Made by a program: the position numbers and the translations under genes. 64,000 nucleotides of DNA from Virgibacillus aidingensis (lineage in GTDB: Bacteria; Bacillota; Bacilli; Bacillales; Amphibacillaceae): positions 1 to 64,000 of the forward strand of contig NZ_WIXN01000007.1 in the NCBI RefSeq assembly GCF_010994035.1, read 5' to 3'. Below the pieces are notes generated by a model, which saw nothing but the letters and a program-made list of their open reading frames with translations, made no database searches and had not been told where the DNA came from. Every line of letters begins with the position of its first letter. The first letter of the stretch is position 1. This document shows, in pieces, positions 18,485 through 31,966 of the stretch.

Positions 18485-19066
18485 TTAATTCCTTTTCTCA
18501 TATGCCTCGATTTTTGCTTCATGATGCAACGTCAGTGAAATATCATCCCAGCCATTCAAAAGTTTCTGTTTATGATATTCCGGAATATCAAAAGCTACTT
18601 CCCTACCATTATCATCTGTAATGGTTTGCAGCTTTAAATCAACAAATAATTCCAATGCCCCATCTTCAGCCTGCTTCATCCATTGCTTTACCTGTGCTTC
18701 ATCCATTTTTACAGGCAGCAGTCCGTTTTTCAGGGCATTATTGTAAAAAATATCTGCAAAACTTGGAGCAATGATTACTTTAAACCCGTAGTCATGTAAC
18801 GCCCACGGGGCATGTTCCCGGGAAGAACCGCAGCCAAAGTTTTCACCTGCCAATAGTATGGAGGCTTCCTTGTATTTATTGTCATTCAAACTGAATGTTT
18901 CTCTCATTTTTCCATCATCATCGAATCTCCAGTGGTAAAAAAGAAATTGACCAAATCCGGTGCGTTCAATTCTTTTTAGAAACTGCTTTGGGATGATCTG
19001 ATCTGTATCCACATTGCTCCGGTCCAGCGGATAAGCACTTCCTTTATGACTTTCAATTGCTTCCAT
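18485..19066 (-). CDS. leuD: 3-isopropylmalate dehydratase small subunit
   Basis: 193 aa. Swivel domain of isopropylmalate isomerase, partner of LeuC. Family motifs DRSNVDTDQIIPKQFLKR, ILLAGENFGCGSSREHAPWAL and IIAPSFADIFYNNALKNGLLPV are all present. ATG at 19066 after AGGAGGAACTTTT. Lies 72 bp after leuC. Confidence 0.96.
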   Translation of the reverse strand: MEAIESHKGSAYPLDRSNVDTDQIIPKQFLKRIERTGFGQFLFYHWRFDDDGKMRETFSLNDNKYKEASILLAGENFGCGSSREHAPWALHDYGFKVIIAPSFADIFYNNALKNGLLPVKMDEAQVKQWMKQAEDGALELFVDLKLQTITDDNGREVAFDIPEYHKQKLLNGWDDISLTLHHEAKIEAYEKRN

Positions 19067-19138
19067 AATAAAAGTTCCTCCTATCGATCCGTTATGCCAC
19101 TTTGCAGGAGGGATAACACATCTCCCTCTCAGCTAAAG

Positions 19139-20545
19139 CTAGCTGACAGCACCGGCAAATTCCCGAACATCTACAAAACGCCCTTCTATTGCGGCCGCTG
19201 CGGCCATTTCCGGACTTACCAGATGTGTTCTTGCCCCATTCCCCTGTCTTCCTTCAAAATTCCTGTTGGAAGTGGATGCACATCTCCCGCCGGGAGGAAC
19301 GACATCGTCATTCATAGCAAGACACATGCTGCAGCCGGCTTCCCGCCATTCAAATCCGGCTTCTTTAAATACTTGATCCAATCCCTCTTTTTCCGCCTGC
19401 AGCTTAATGCTGAAGGAGCCCGGAACCACGATCGCTCTTACGTTGTCGTTTACCTTTTTCCCTTTCACAATGGCAGCTGCCTTCTGCAAGTCACTTAATC
19501 TCGAGTTGGTACAGGATCCGATAAATACATGATCAATTTCAATCGAACTGATCGGCTGATTTTCTTCCAATCCCATATATTCCAGTGCACGCTTTACGTC
19601 CTCAGCGTTTTCCGCTTCCTCCAGGGATGGGGTTGCAGCATTTACCGGCACACACATCCCTGGATTTGTTCCCCAGGAAACCTGCGGCTCAATTTCGGCA
19701 GCTTGAATTGTAACTGTTTTGTCATATACTGCTCCTTCATCAGTGGCGAGATCCAGCCAGGCAGCTGCTGCTTCGTTAAAGGCATCTCCTTTTGGAACAT
19801 ATTCCCTCTCTTTTAAAAATTCCACGGTTGTTTCATCCGGACTGATTAAACCTGCTCTAGCTCCTGCCTCAATCGACATATTGCAAATAGTCATCCGCTC
19901 TTCCATGGATAAATTGCGAATTGCCTCGCCCGTATATTCAATGACATGTCCGGTGCCAAACTTCACGCCGAACTTCGCAATGATTGCCAAAATTAAATCC
20001 TTGGCAGTGACCCCTGGGCCCAGGTTCCCTTCCACTTTCACATTTAACGTTTTTGGGCGTTCCTGCCAAATGGACTGAGTGGCAAGCACATGCTCTACTT
20101 CACTTGTTCCAATACCGAAAGCCAAAGCTCCGAACGCCCCATGGGTGGAAGTGTGGCTGTCCCCGCAGACAATTGTTTTACCGGGCTGGGTCAGGCCGAG
20201 CTGCGGTCCGATCACATGAACGATTCCCTGATCCGGATGGTACATGTCTGCCAGCGGAATTCCATATTCTTTACAATTGTTTTTCAATGTCTCCATCTGT
20301 TTTTTGGCAACTTCATCTTTGATGATATCCCTGTTTCTGGTCGGCACATTATGGTCCACTGTTGCATAGGTCAAATCAGGCCGGCGCACGGTGCGGTTAT
20401 TGAGCCGAAGTCCCTCAAAAGCCTGGGGAGAGGTTACTTCATGCACTAAATGCAGGTCAATATACAGTAAATCCGGTTTTCCTTCCTCTGCATGCACCAC
20501 ATGTTTATTCCATATTTTTTCAACTATCGTTTCAGGCTTTCCCAT
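19139..20545 (-). CDS. leuC: 3-isopropylmalate dehydratase large subunit
   Basis: 468 aa aconitase-family subunit carrying the [4Fe-4S] cluster. Motifs: [28 protein letters not shown] split across residues ~130-157, FIGSCTNSR (first cluster Cys) and [10 protein letters not shown] (the other two). Converts 2-isopropylmalate to 3-isopropylmalate with LeuD. Starts ATG 20545, 15 bp after leuB. Confidence 0.96.
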   Translation of the reverse strand: MGKPETIVEKIWNKHVVHAEEGKPDLLYIDLHLVHEVTSPQAFEGLRLNNRTVRRPDLTYATVDHNVPTRNRDIIKDEVAKKQMETLKNNCKEYGIPLADMYHPDQGIVHVIGPQLGLTQPGKTIVCGDSHTSTHGAFGALAFGIGTSEVEHVLATQSIWQERPKTLNVKVEGNLGPGVTAKDLILAIIAKFGVKFGTGHVIEYTGEAIRNLSMEERMTICNMSIEAGARAGLISPDETTVEFLKEREYVPKGDAFNEAAAAWLDLATDEGAVYDKTVTIQAAEIEPQVSWGTNPGMCVPVNAATPSLEEAENAEDVKRALEYMGLEENQPISSIEIDHVFIGSCTNSRLSDLQKAAAIVKGKKVNDNVRAIVVPGSFSIKLQAEKEGLDQVFKEAGFEWREAGCSMCLAMNDDVVPPGGRCASTSNRNFEGRQGNGARTHLVSPEMAAAAAIEGRFVDVREFAGAVS

Positions 20546-20560
20546 GTAAAATCCCCCCGT

Positions 20561-21667
20561 TTACGCGTACATACTGCAAATACTGTCTGAAACGCTTCTT
20601 GTCGTTAACATATCCAAGACAACTTCTGTCATTTCCTTTGTACCTACTGTCTTGCCGCCTTTAACCTGTAAATCTGAAGTGTGATACCCCTGCTCCAGCA
20701 CTTGATTGACTGCTTCTTCCATTTCGCATGCTTCTTCCTCCATGCCAAAGGAATATCTCAGCATCATGGCAGCCGACAATATCATCCCGAGCGGATTTGC
20801 AATTCCCTTTCCGGCAATGTCAGGTGCGGAACCGTGGACTGGTTCATACATCCCAAAACCGTCGGAGCGGATGCTGGCTGATGGAAGCATGCCGATGGAT
20901 CCGGTTAAAACAGATGCTTCATCACTTAAAATATCCCCGAATAAATTTTCCGTGACCATCACGTCGAAACCGGACGGATTTGTAATCAATTTCATCGCTG
21001 CTGCATCTACAAGCAAGTGCTCCACCTGGACATCCGGATAGTCCCTTGCCTTTTCATTGACAACTTCTCTCCACATCCTGCTTGATTCAAGGACATTTGC
21101 TTTATCTACAGAAGTAAGATGCTTTCTTCTTAATCTGGCACTTTCAAAAGCTTTATCCACGATCTTTTCCATTTCATTTCTGGTGTATGCCAGTGTATCC
21201 ACAACCGCTTCTCCATTGTTTCTCCGTTCACTTGGCTCCCCAAAATACAGGCCTCCGGTTAACTCACGGATAATCATAATATCACTGTTTTTAACCCTTT
21301 CCTCTTTTAAAGGGGAAGCGTGAAGCAGCGGACGGAAGCTTTTTACAGGACGCAGATTGGCAAATAGGCCGAGCTCTTTTCGAATTTCCAGCAGTCCTTT
21401 TTCCGGACGCAAGTGGCTTGGGTATTCATCCCATGTTGGACCTCCTACTGCTCCAAGCAAAACCGCATCCGCATTCCGGCATGCATCCAAAGTTTCCCGA
21501 GGAAGCGGTGTCCCGTATAGGTCAAGCGCTTCCCCTCCAATGGCATGCTCTTGAAAATTAAAGCGGTGGCCATATTCATTTGCAATCATATTTAAGACAA
21601 TTTTTGCCGATTCCATAATTTCTTTTCCTACGCCGTCTCCCGATAATAAAACAATTTGCTTATTCAT
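20561..21667 (-). CDS. leuB: 3-isopropylmalate dehydrogenase
   Basis: 368 aa NAD-dependent decarboxylating dehydrogenase of leucine synthesis. LLSGDGVGKEIM at the start, RELTGGLYFGEPSER, VDKANVLESSRMWREV, and GSIGMLPSASI with EPVHGSAPDIAGKGIANP. The ATG at 21667 is preferred to the adjacent GTG at 21670 given GAGGAGGA just upstream. Confidence 0.96.
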   Translation of the reverse strand: MNKQIVLLSGDGVGKEIMESAKIVLNMIANEYGHRFNFQEHAIGGEALDLYGTPLPRETLDACRNADAVLLGAVGGPTWDEYPSHLRPEKGLLEIRKELGLFANLRPVKSFRPLLHASPLKEERVKNSDIMIIRELTGGLYFGEPSERRNNGEAVVDTLAYTRNEMEKIVDKAFESARLRRKHLTSVDKANVLESSRMWREVVNEKARDYPDVQVEHLLVDAAAMKLITNPSGFDVMVTENLFGDILSDEASVLTGSIGMLPSASIRSDGFGMYEPVHGSAPDIAGKGIANPLGMILSAAMMLRYSFGMEEEACEMEEAVNQVLEQGYHTSDLQVKGGKTVGTKEMTEVVLDMLTTRSVSDSICSMYA

Positions 21668-21743
21668 CACGCTTCCTCCTCAAGGATTTTCTTTGTTTGT
21701 TTTATTTTAGTTTTTGAAGCCTGTGGCATAAACTCAACCAATG

Positions 21744-24354
<2,611 letters not shown>

Positions 24355-24465
24355 TTATCAATTAATAGCTTGTAAATAAATTTGTAATCTTGCTTTGTCA
24401 GACCGGCAACTGGTGTGACTTTCTTTAACCTGTGCGTCACTAAACAGGTGATTCTGCCTTTGTCT

Positions 24466-24984
24466 TTAAATTAAATGTGAATTAATTTCTGCTACTCTTT
24501 CCGGCTGCTGTCCTCTCAGGAACGCCGTTACGCCGGTTTTAGTTAATTCCTTAATTCCATATGGTTTGAGTAGAGAAATCAATGCTTCCACTTTATCCGG
24601 TTTCCCGGTCACCTGAATTGTCAGGCTGTCTTTGCTGATATCTATCACAGATGCCCTGAACGGGGTGATGATTCCTTGAATTTCTGCCCGCAGTCCGCCG
24701 CTGCCGCCTACTTTAATTAATGCAAGCTCCCTGGCTACAATTGCCTTATCTGTAATATCCTGCACCTTCAGAACGTCAATTTGCTTATGCAGCTGTTTTG
24801 TCAGCTGTTCCAGTTTATGTTCATCGTGTACATCTACGACAAAGGTCATTTTAGATACACCGGGGGTTTCCGACGTGCCGACGGAAATACTTTCTATATT
24901 GAATTGACGTTTATACAGCATTCCGGTGATCCGGTTTAAAACCCCGCTTCTGTCTTGAACAGTTGCGATGATGATCCGTTTCAT
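24466..24984 (-). CDS. ilvH: Acetolactate synthase small (regulatory) subunit
   Basis: 172 aa. N-terminal ACT domain ([24 protein letters not shown]) that binds valine, then the C-terminal ALS small-subunit domain ([36 protein letters not shown]). Overlaps ilvB by 4 bp, as usual for the two subunits of one enzyme. Confidence 0.96.
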   Translation of the reverse strand: MKRIIIATVQDRSGVLNRITGMLYKRQFNIESISVGTSETPGVSKMTFVVDVHDEHKLEQLTKQLHKQIDVLKVQDITDKAIVARELALIKVGGSGGLRAEIQGIITPFRASVIDISKDSLTIQVTGKPDKVEALISLLKPYGIKELTKTGVTAFLRGQQPERVAEINSHLI

Positions 24985-26708
24985 TTCGTCACCCCTATCA
25001 TTTCATGCAGGCCTTTTCCGGGGGCAATCATTGGAAAAACTTTTTCCTCCTGTGCAACCCGGCAATCTACGACAACCGGACCATCATAAGCCATCACATC
25101 TTTTAGCATTTCCAGTGCTTCCGTCTCCTTCTCCACCCTTATCCCGCGAATTCCATAGCTTTCAGCAAGCTTTACAAAGTCAGGGTTATTGGAAAGAATG
25201 GATTCGGAATATCTTTTTTCGTAAAAGCTCTCCTGCCACTGCCTCACCATTCCAAGTGCTTCATTATTTACAATCATCACTTTTACGGGAAGATTTCTTT
25301 CCTGTATAACCGACAGTTCCTGCAATGTCATTTGAAAGCCGCCATCCCCAACTAATGCAACAACAAGGTCTTTAGGATAGGCCAGCTGCGCTCCTATCGC
25401 AGCCGGGAAGCCAAATCCCATTGTTCCAAGCCCGCCGGAGGTTACCCAGCGGTTTGGTTTATCAAAGGCATAGTACTGGGCTGCCCACATTTGATGCTGT
25501 CCTACATCTGTTGTGACAATGGCCTCACCTTCAGAAGCCTTGTAAATTTCTTCAATCAGCCACTGCGGCGACAAAAGCTGCTTCGGTTTCTCATACCAAA
25601 AGGGATAATTTTGATTATTTTCCTTCAATGTCTGCTGCCAAGCTTCCTGATCGGGGGCTTCGATTTCTATTTCGAGCAATGTTTTTAATGCTTCTTTCGC
25701 ATCTGCGACAACTGGAATTTCCGTGGTTACATTTTTTCCGATTTCCGCAGGGTCAATATCAATATGGGCTACCTTTGCATCCGGAGCAAAATCGTGTAAA
25801 TTGCCTGTCAGTCTGTCATCAAATCTGGCACCGATATTAATTAATAAATCACATTCATACAAAGCTGTATTTGCTGCATAACTCCCGTGCATCCCCGCCA
25901 TCCCGAGCGATAATGGATGGGTGCCTGGAAAACTTCCCAATCCAAGAAGTGTATTCGTTACCGGCAGCTCATATTTAACGGCAAATTGCTTCAGCTCTTC
26001 GGTTGCATTAGCAAATAACACACCTGCACCTGCCAGGATAAGCGGCTTCTTCGCACGGCCGATCGCTTGTGCAAGTTTTGTAATCTGCAATGGATTCGGA
26101 TGTTTATTCGGCTGGTATCCCGGTAAATAGAGATCTTTTTTCACATTCCACTCCGCTGCCCCGGCAGAAATGTTTTTCGGAATATCAATCACCACCGGGC
26201 CGGGTCTCCCTGTAGCAGCTATGTGAAAAGCTTCTTTCACGATACGCGGCAAATCCTCTGCATGATGAATTTGATAATTATATTTAGTCACCGGTGTGGT
26301 CATTCCCATGACGTCTGCTTCCTGAAAAGCATCAGTGCCGATCACACTGTCAGCAACTTGACCCGTAAAAACGACAAGGGGTATGGAATCCATCATGGCA
26401 TCTGTCAAACCGGTAATTAAATTTGTGGCCCCGGGGCCGGAGGTGGCAAGCACAACACCTGCTTTTCCGGTAACACGGGCGTACCCTTCCGCTGCATGAA
26501 TTGAACCTTGTTCATGGCGGGTTAGTACATGTTCAAATGGTGCCTCACTCCGGTACAGCGCATCGTAAATTGGCAGCACAGCCCCTCCCGGATAACCAAA
26601 TATGGTATCCACTCCTTCATCTGCCAAAGACTCAATCAGCAGATCAGCCCCTGTTATCATTTTTGTCCTTCGTTCCATCTCTCGCTTTGCTTCAACCTTC
26701 ACTACCAC
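24981..26708 (-). CDS. ilvB: Acetolactate synthase catalytic subunit
   Basis: 575 aa thiamine-diphosphate enzyme, first gene after the T-box leader. [23 protein letters not shown] opens the PYR domain, with the active-site Glu in [19 protein letters not shown]. Central domain follows, then the ThDP/Mg motif [12 protein letters not shown] with [15 protein letters not shown] at 26708, or GTG at 26702, after AAGGAGG; the exact start is undecided. Makes acetolactate or acetohydroxybutyrate. Confidence 0.96.
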   Translation of the reverse strand: MVVKVEAKREMERRTKMITGADLLIESLADEGVDTIFGYPGGAVLPIYDALYRSEAPFEHVLTRHEQGSIHAAEGYARVTGKAGVVLATSGPGATNLITGLTDAMMDSIPLVVFTGQVADSVIGTDAFQEADVMGMTTPVTKYNYQIHHAEDLPRIVKEAFHIAATGRPGPVVIDIPKNISAGAAEWNVKKDLYLPGYQPNKHPNPLQITKLAQAIGRAKKPLILAGAGVLFANATEELKQFAVKYELPVTNTLLGLGSFPGTHPLSLGMAGMHGSYAANTALYECDLLINIGARFDDRLTGNLHDFAPDAKVAHIDIDPAEIGKNVTTEIPVVADAKEALKTLLEIEIEAPDQEAWQQTLKENNQNYPFWYEKPKQLLSPQWLIEEIYKASEGEAIVTTDVGQHQMWAAQYYAFDKPNRWVTSGGLGTMGFGFPAAIGAQLAYPKDLVVALVGDGGFQMTLQELSVIQERNLPVKVMIVNNEALGMVRQWQESFYEKRYSESILSNNPDFVKLAESYGIRGIRVEKETEALEMLKDVMAYDGPVVVDCRVAQEEKVFPMIAPGKGLHEMIGVTK

Positions 26709-26800
26709 ATGCCTCCTTAGTGCTAAAATTTAATATGTTAAACCCTGACTTTCATTGACATTGCCGGGTTTATTCAACTTATTTCTGTGTTTCCGAGAAT

Positions 26801-26865
26801 AAAAAAGGACCCTCTTCTCCCTATCTGCACACATATTTACAGAGTTGTTGGGGAGAAAAGAGTCC
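26801..26865 (-). terminator. T-box regulated terminator ahead of ilvB
   Basis: In the minus-strand transcript a 15-bp stem (arms at 26851-26865 and 26807-26821, GGACTCTTTTCTCCC with GGGAGAAGAGGGTCC) is followed by TTTTTT. It is the attenuator that the T-box antiterminator competes with. Confidence 0.9.
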
Positions 26866-27168
26866 ACTTTTCACGGTACCACCCAGGTTTACAGCATCCT
26901 TGCGAATACTGCCTTGCAAGCTGAAGTATCAGCTTGAATGGATAACAGGTACACTTGGGTGCACCCGGCTGAGTCTAATTGGAATGTAAGTACCGTTCAA
27001 TCTCAGCACTCAGGGATGATGTCGAAACAATTTGCACTTCCGGGCTCCCAGCAACCCCGGATCTCTGTAAGCTGCATTGTTATTGTTTCTTTATTCCCGT
27101 CATCGAGTTATTATTTAATGGTTTTGTTGTTTTTCACTTCATGGCTGTTTTAAGAATATTTGATATTG
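26801..27168 (-). promoter_or_regulatory. T-box riboswitch leader of the ilv-leu operon
   Basis: The conserved T-box core GGGTGGTACCGTG is at 26872-26884 (minus strand), just before a terminator, and an AGAGA box of stem I lies at 27061-27066. The leader senses uncharged tRNA and allows read-through into ilvB. In the expected specifier position I see GACATCATCCC (about 27010-27022), whose ATC would be an isoleucine codon. No CTC or CTT leucine codon is obvious there, so the cognate tRNA remains tentative. Confidence 0.88.
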
Positions 27169-27174
27169 CCGATA

Positions 27175-27203
27175 ATCATATAACGTATTTTTCAAACCGT
27201 CAA
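27175..27203 (-). promoter_or_regulatory. Sigma-A promoter of the ilv-leu operon
   Basis: Minus strand: TTGACG (27198-27203), 17-base spacer, TATGAT (27175-27180). It sits right before the T-box leader, placing the start site near 27168. Confidence 0.75.
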
Positions 27204-27564
27204 CAGCTATTTTTTATTTTTTTGACACTTTAGATAAATCAATAAAATTGTATGCGTTTACATCCCTGTTAAATAGACCTTTTCATTTTTATATTACAGT
27301 TTGATTACAATTTATTCACGCGATATATCACTTAGGTATTTGGTGTATTATTTCCATTTTATTACATTAATTATAAAGTTTTCACCGAATTATAGGGATT
27401 TACCTATACATTAAAATTTTATTTTTATCTTATAATAAAAAATTATTTTTATTTATACCGTAAATTTCAATTCTAATATATTACTTATGATAAATGGTTT
27501 AGTTTGTTGCAATTTTCGACTTTAATTAAGCAATAAAACCAATATATTACTTTTTAACAGAAAA

Positions 27565-27598
27565 ACTCGCATTTACTTGTCATTTAGTGAATGCGAGT
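27565..27598 (-). terminator. Terminator downstream of ilvD and array B
   Basis: ACTCGCATT and AATGCGAGT form a 9-bp stem; in the minus direction it is followed by TTTTTCTG. It separates ilvD transcription from the ilvB promoter region. Confidence 0.8.
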
Positions 27599-27659
27599 CT
27601 TGATTATACTAAGAACTTACAAATTTCAGCTCCCATTTTCTTGGAGCTGCGTGACAGCT

Positions 27660-27970
27660 GGTCCTCGTCCCGCCGAAAGACTTGGGACTGCGGGATGCCT
27701 GGTCCTCGTCCCACCGAAAGATTTGGGACTGCGGGGCGCCTGTCCTCGTCCCACCGAAAGATTTGGGACTGCGGGGCGCCTGTCCTCGTCCCACCGGAAG
27801 ACTTGGGACTGCGGGATGCCTGGTCCTCGTCCCACCGAAAGATTTGGGACTGCGAGATGCCTGGTCCTCGTCCCGCCGGAAGACTTGGGACTGCGGGGCG
27901 CCTGGTCCTCGTCCCACCGGAAGACTTGGGACTGCGGGGCGCCTGGTCCTCGTCCCACCGAAAGATTTGA
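27660..27970. repeat. Tandem 40/41-bp repeat array B (8 units)
   Basis: GTCCTCGTCC recurs at 27661, 27702, 27742, 27782, 27823, 27864, 27905 and 27946. Each unit reads GGTCCTCGTCCCACCGAAAG then ATTTGGGACTGCGGGGCGCC with few changes. TGGGAC and GTCCCA inside the unit can pair. It is GC-richer than its surroundings, and its sequence is unrelated to the 52-bp family. It lies between the ends of ilvD and the ilv leader. Open frames through it on both strands are by-products of the repeat. Confidence 0.92.
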
Positions 27971-27999
27971 GGTAATTTTTATTTTCCTTACGTGCGTGG

Positions 28000-28028
28000 A
28001 AAAGACTCCGGCATGGCCGAAGTCTTTT
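28000..28028. terminator. Hairpin just after ilvD
   Basis: AAAAGACT-C-CGG pairs with CCG-A-AGTCTTTT around CATGG, 23 bp past the ilvD stop. The minus-strand transcript ends in TTTTCC. Likely the ilvD terminator. Confidence 0.75.
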
Positions 28029-28050
28029 AACTCTCTCAATCTATTATCTG

Positions 28051-29760
28051 CTATGAATTTAAATAGTCGGTAACTGCACCTTTCGATGAACAGGAAACAT
28101 TATGGGCATATTTGCCAAGCACCCCTTTCTTATATAATGGCGGTGCTGTCCATGCTTTTTCCCTTTTTTCCAGTTCATCTTCACTGATTTCAAAAGAAAT
28201 TTCTTTTTTATCAGAGTCGATCGTCACCATGTCTCCCTCTTTCACAAAAGCAATCGGTCCGCCGGACTGGGCTTCCGGTGCAATATGGCCGACAACCAGA
28301 CCGTGGGTGCCGCCTGAAAATCTGCCATCTGTTAGCAGGGCAACTTTTTCCCCAAGACCTTTACCTACGAGAATGGAAGAGACTGAAAGCATTTCCGGCA
28401 TGCCCGGACCGCCTTTTGGCCCAACGTAGCGGATGATGAGGACATCCCCTTCATTAATTTTATTATCCATGACAGCTGCAGTCGCTTCTTTTTCTGTATC
28501 AAACACTCTCGCAGGACCGGTGTGCCTGCTCACTTTGACACCGGAAACCTTAGCAACAGCTCCGCTTGGTGCCAGGTTCCCTTTCAGCACGATGAGCGGC
28601 CCGTCCTTCCTTTTCGGGTTGTCAAACGGCATAATTACATCCTGTCCTTCTGCCAAGGAGGGTGCATCCGCCAAATTTTCAGCTACTGTTTTTCCGGTTA
28701 CTGTCAGGCAGTCCCCGTGAAGGTATCCGGCTTCATAAAGCAGCTTCATCACAGCCTGTACTCCCCCGACACGATGCAGATCCTGCATGACATATTTACC
28801 GCTCGGTTTCAGGTCAGCCAGGTGCGGCACTTTTGCCTGAATTCTATTAAAATCTTCTATCGTTAAATCTACTTCCAGCGCATGTGCGATAGACAGAAGA
28901 TGCAGTATGGCATTTGTGGAACCGCCCAGTGCCATTACAACGGTAATCGCATTTTCAAAAGCTTCCTTCGTCATAATATCTTTTGGAAAAATACCTTTTT
29001 CCAGCAAGTGATAGACAGCTTCCCCTGCTGCCGCACAATCCGCTGCTTTTTCCTTGGATTCAGCCGGGTTTGAAGAGCTGCCAGGCAGACTCATTCCCAT
29101 TGCCTCTACCGCAGATGCCATCGTATTTGCTGTATACATGCCCCCGCAGGAACCTGCACCAGGACAGGCATGACATTCAATCGCATTAAGCTCCTTATCA
29201 TCAATCAATCCGTTGTTATGCTTGCCAACCCCTTCAAACACGGAAACAATATCAATATCTTTTCCCCGATGGGACCCGGGAGCAATCGTACCGCCATAGA
29301 CAAATACAGCAGGGACTTCGGAATTTGCAATGGCTATCATGCAGCCGGGAATATTTTTATCACAGCCCCCAATTGCTATAAGGCCGTCCAGATTTTCTGC
29401 ACCTATCACTGTTTCAATCGAGTCTGCAATGACATCACGGCTCGGGAGGGAATAGCGCATTCCCTGGGTCCCCATGGAAATCCCGTCAGAAACGGTAATC
29501 GTATTGAAAACAAGCGGTACTCCGCCTGCCCGCTCAGCACCTTTCTTGGACTGAATTGCCAAATCATCAATATGTACGTTGCACGGCGTCACTTCGCTCC
29601 ACGTACTGGCCACCCCGATCATCGGCTTTGTAAAATCTTCATCCTTCAGCCCCACGGCACGAAGCATCGCCCGGTTTGGCGCCCGCATGGCTTCCGACGT
29701 GTCATACACCTGGCTTTTGACACGCAAATCTTTTTCTTTCACATCTGTATCTTTACTCAT
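28051..29760 (-). CDS. ilvD: Dihydroxy-acid dehydratase
   Basis: 569 aa Fe-S dehydratase of valine and isoleucine synthesis. Cluster cysteines are in [11 protein letters not shown] and [16 protein letters not shown]; also [19 protein letters not shown] near the C-terminus. ATG at 29760 has AAAGGTGGGG upstream; an alternative GTG at 29775 falls inside that site. It is outside the ilvB operon, with its own upstream region and terminator. No T-box core is visible ahead of it. Confidence 0.96.
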   Translation of the reverse strand: MSKDTDVKEKDLRVKSQVYDTSEAMRAPNRAMLRAVGLKDEDFTKPMIGVASTWSEVTPCNVHIDDLAIQSKKGAERAGGVPLVFNTITVSDGISMGTQGMRYSLPSRDVIADSIETVIGAENLDGLIAIGGCDKNIPGCMIAIANSEVPAVFVYGGTIAPGSHRGKDIDIVSVFEGVGKHNNGLIDDKELNAIECHACPGAGSCGGMYTANTMASAVEAMGMSLPGSSSNPAESKEKAADCAAAGEAVYHLLEKGIFPKDIMTKEAFENAITVVMALGGSTNAILHLLSIAHALEVDLTIEDFNRIQAKVPHLADLKPSGKYVMQDLHRVGGVQAVMKLLYEAGYLHGDCLTVTGKTVAENLADAPSLAEGQDVIMPFDNPKRKDGPLIVLKGNLAPSGAVAKVSGVKVSRHTGPARVFDTEKEATAAVMDNKINEGDVLIIRYVGPKGGPGMPEMLSVSSILVGKGLGEKVALLTDGRFSGGTHGLVVGHIAPEAQSGGPIAFVKEGDMVTIDSDKKEISFEISEDELEKREKAWTAPPLYKKGVLGKYAHNVSCSSKGAVTDYLNS

Positions 29761-30014
29761 CTTAAAAATCCCCACCTTTCTTTAACGAATTATTATATGC
29801 TTCTTTTTTAAATAATTCAATGAATTTTTTTATTTCGGATCGAATAACAGGGAAAGGATTAAGTTTAAAAGATAATGACTTTAAAGCGGACCGGGAGGAA
29901 CTTGATAATGTGTGCAGGCGAGGTTAGAAGCGGATTTGCCCATTAATAAAAAAGGCAAGCTGGCAGGGATGTAAATAAAATATATTCTTTTTAAATTTAT
30001 CGGCCTGGTGTGGA
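29761..30014. other. ilvD upstream region
   Basis: AT-rich stretch before array C that must carry the ilvD promoter. I see no T-box core, clear operator or small gene in it. Confidence 0.4.
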
Positions 30015-30690
30015 AATGAATGCCGAAGTTTACTCATCGGCTGGATCTGGCAATGAAGGGGAAGATTTATTCATCATTCACTCATAAGCTGAATCTGGCA
30101 ACGAAGGCGAAGATTTATTCATCGTTCATTCGCTCATCGGGAGAATCTGGCAACGAAGGCGGTGATTTCCTCATCGTTCATTCGCTCATACGGGGAATCT
30201 GGCAACGAATGGGAAGATTTATTCATCGTTCGTTCACTCATAAGCTGTATCAGGCAATGAAGGCGAAGATTTATTCATCATTCATCCACTCATCGGGAGA
30301 ATCAGGAAACGAAGGCGATGATTTTTTCATCATTCATTCACTCATCGGCTGGATCAGCCAACGAAGGCGATAATTTATTCATCATTCGTTCACTCATCGG
30401 GGGAATCAGGAAACGAAAGTGGAGATTTCCTCATCATTCGTTCACTCATAAGCTGGATCAGGCAACGAAGGCGGGGATTTCCTCATCATTCGTTCACTCA
30501 TCAGCTGAATCAGGCAATGAAAGAGAAGATTTATTCATCATTCATTCGCTCATCAGCTGAATCAGGCAATGAAAGAGAAGATTTATTCATCGTTCATTCG
30601 CTCATCGGGGGAATCAGGCAACGAGGGAGGAGATTTCCTCATCATTCGTTCATTCATCCGGGGAATTAGACAATGAACGCATAAAATCTC
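30015..30690 (+). repeat. Tandem 52-bp repeat array C (about 13 units)
   Basis: Unit: GGCAACGAAGGCGAAGATTT, ATTCATCGTTCATTCGCTCA, TCGGGAGAATCT, repeating every 52 bp between the ilvD upstream region and the alr stop. The frame GGCRACGAA...TTCRTTC-CTCAT..G..GNATCA is shared with arrays A and D. AACGAA and TTCGTT arms can pair in many units. No spacers. Confidence 0.9.
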
Positions 30691-30779
30691 CGCCTTTCGT
30701 TCACTCATCTACTGTATGATGCTATGAACGAATGCCTGATTAACCTTATTAATGGCTTTAAAACTTATAAAGAACCGTA

Positions 30780-31925
30780 TTAAACATACACCCGCTTAAT
30801 CCGTTCGAGCAAACTCGCCAATACTTCATCGACAATCGTGTTTGCCCAGCCGGCGACTTCCCGGGCATGAATTTCATCCCCTTTCTGTCTGCCTATGATG
30901 ATGACCTCATCGCCCTCCCGCACATCGGGGATATGTGTTACATTCACGATCGTCTGATCCAGGGAGATCGTACCAATAATATCTACACGCTGTCCGCGGA
31001 TCAGCATCTCTCCGTTATTGGAAAAAGTCCGCTGATAACCATCTCCATGGCCGATCGGGATGATTGCTATTTTTTCATTGGCAGGAGTTACATAGCTGCC
31101 GCCATAGCCAATGGGGGTATTCACAGGCAGTTCCTTGAGAAGAAGCACCTTTGTCTTCAGTGTCATTACCGGTTTCAAATCTATCAAATCATTTTGGCGG
31201 GCATCTGGAGGATAGCCAAACAGGGCTATTCCCGGACGAACCATATCCAGGTGCATATCCGGCCGTTCAATCGTAATTGTAGAACCGCCCACATGCTGCA
31301 CAGGAAAATAAAAGCCGTGTTTATTCAGCCTGGAAACCGTCTCCTTAAATGAATTGAATTCCTTCTCCGTCTTCCTCCATTCCCCGTCATCCGCACTGGA
31401 AAAATGCGTATAAATCCCTTCCCAGTACAGACCTGGAAGATCATATACTTCTGCACAAAATTCCACAGCTTCTCCGGGCGGAATTCCGAAGCGGTGGAGA
31501 CCGGTGTTAATTTTCAAATGCACAGGGGCGGGCCGGTTTTGTTTGACCGCCTCCCCACTGATGGCTGCTGCCAGCTTTTTTGAAGAAATCGAAGCGGTCA
31601 GATTTTGTGCCACAATGTCCGCAGCACGCTCTGGCATGACAGCACTTAATATGTGAATCGGTACGGTAATTTTATTTTTCCTGAGCAATAATCCCTCTTC
31701 TACACTGGTAACACCAAGCCTTTGTGCACCTGCTTGAATTGCTTCCATACCCATTTTCACAATCCCATGTCCATATGCATTCGTTTTTATCACCGCCATG
31801 AATTCACTGTTTTTGGCCAATGATTTCAGCCTGCCGATATTTTCCCGGTATGCCTGCAAGTCAATAACAGCTACCGTAGGGTGGTGGGTGGTTAATTGAT
31901 TTACACCGGTCTTCAACACACACAC
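30780..31925 (-). CDS. alr: Alanine racemase
   Basis: PLP fold-III enzyme interconverting L- and D-alanine, 381 aa. PLP lysine K47 in MAVIKTNAYGHG, INTGLHRFGI, HVGGSTITI, MVRPGIALFGYPP and IGYGGSYVTPANEK with the second catalytic Tyr, ending GRQKGDEIHAREVAGWANTI. GTG 31925 or nearby GTG/TTG after AAAGGGAG. It closes the gntR-gabT-gabD-eutB-dat-alr operon. The pairing with dat points to D-amino acid use or supply; a housekeeping alr elsewhere in the genome is plausible. Confidence 0.93.
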   Translation of the reverse strand: MCVLKTGVNQLTTHHPTVAVIDLQAYRENIGRLKSLAKNSEFMAVIKTNAYGHGIVKMGMEAIQAGAQRLGVTSVEEGLLLRKNKITVPIHILSAVMPERAADIVAQNLTASISSKKLAAAISGEAVKQNRPAPVHLKINTGLHRFGIPPGEAVEFCAEVYDLPGLYWEGIYTHFSSADDGEWRKTEKEFNSFKETVSRLNKHGFYFPVQHVGGSTITIERPDMHLDMVRPGIALFGYPPDARQNDLIDLKPVMTLKTKVLLLKELPVNTPIGYGGSYVTPANEKIAIIPIGHGDGYQRTFSNNGEMLIRGQRVDIIGTISLDQTIVNVTHIPDVREGDEVIIIGRQKGDEIHAREVAGWANTIVDEVLASLLERIKRVYV

Positions 31926-31966
31926 TCCCTTTCTATGAAATATGGTAAAGAAAAAACGCGATTTTC

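Noticed and set aside
27591-28073. Several open frames on both strands across 27.6-28.1 kb
   Set aside because: They translate the 40/41-bp array B in different frames and have no ribosome sites.
30015-30690. Open frames of 80-117 codons in array C
   Set aside because: Repeat artefacts with no initiation signals.
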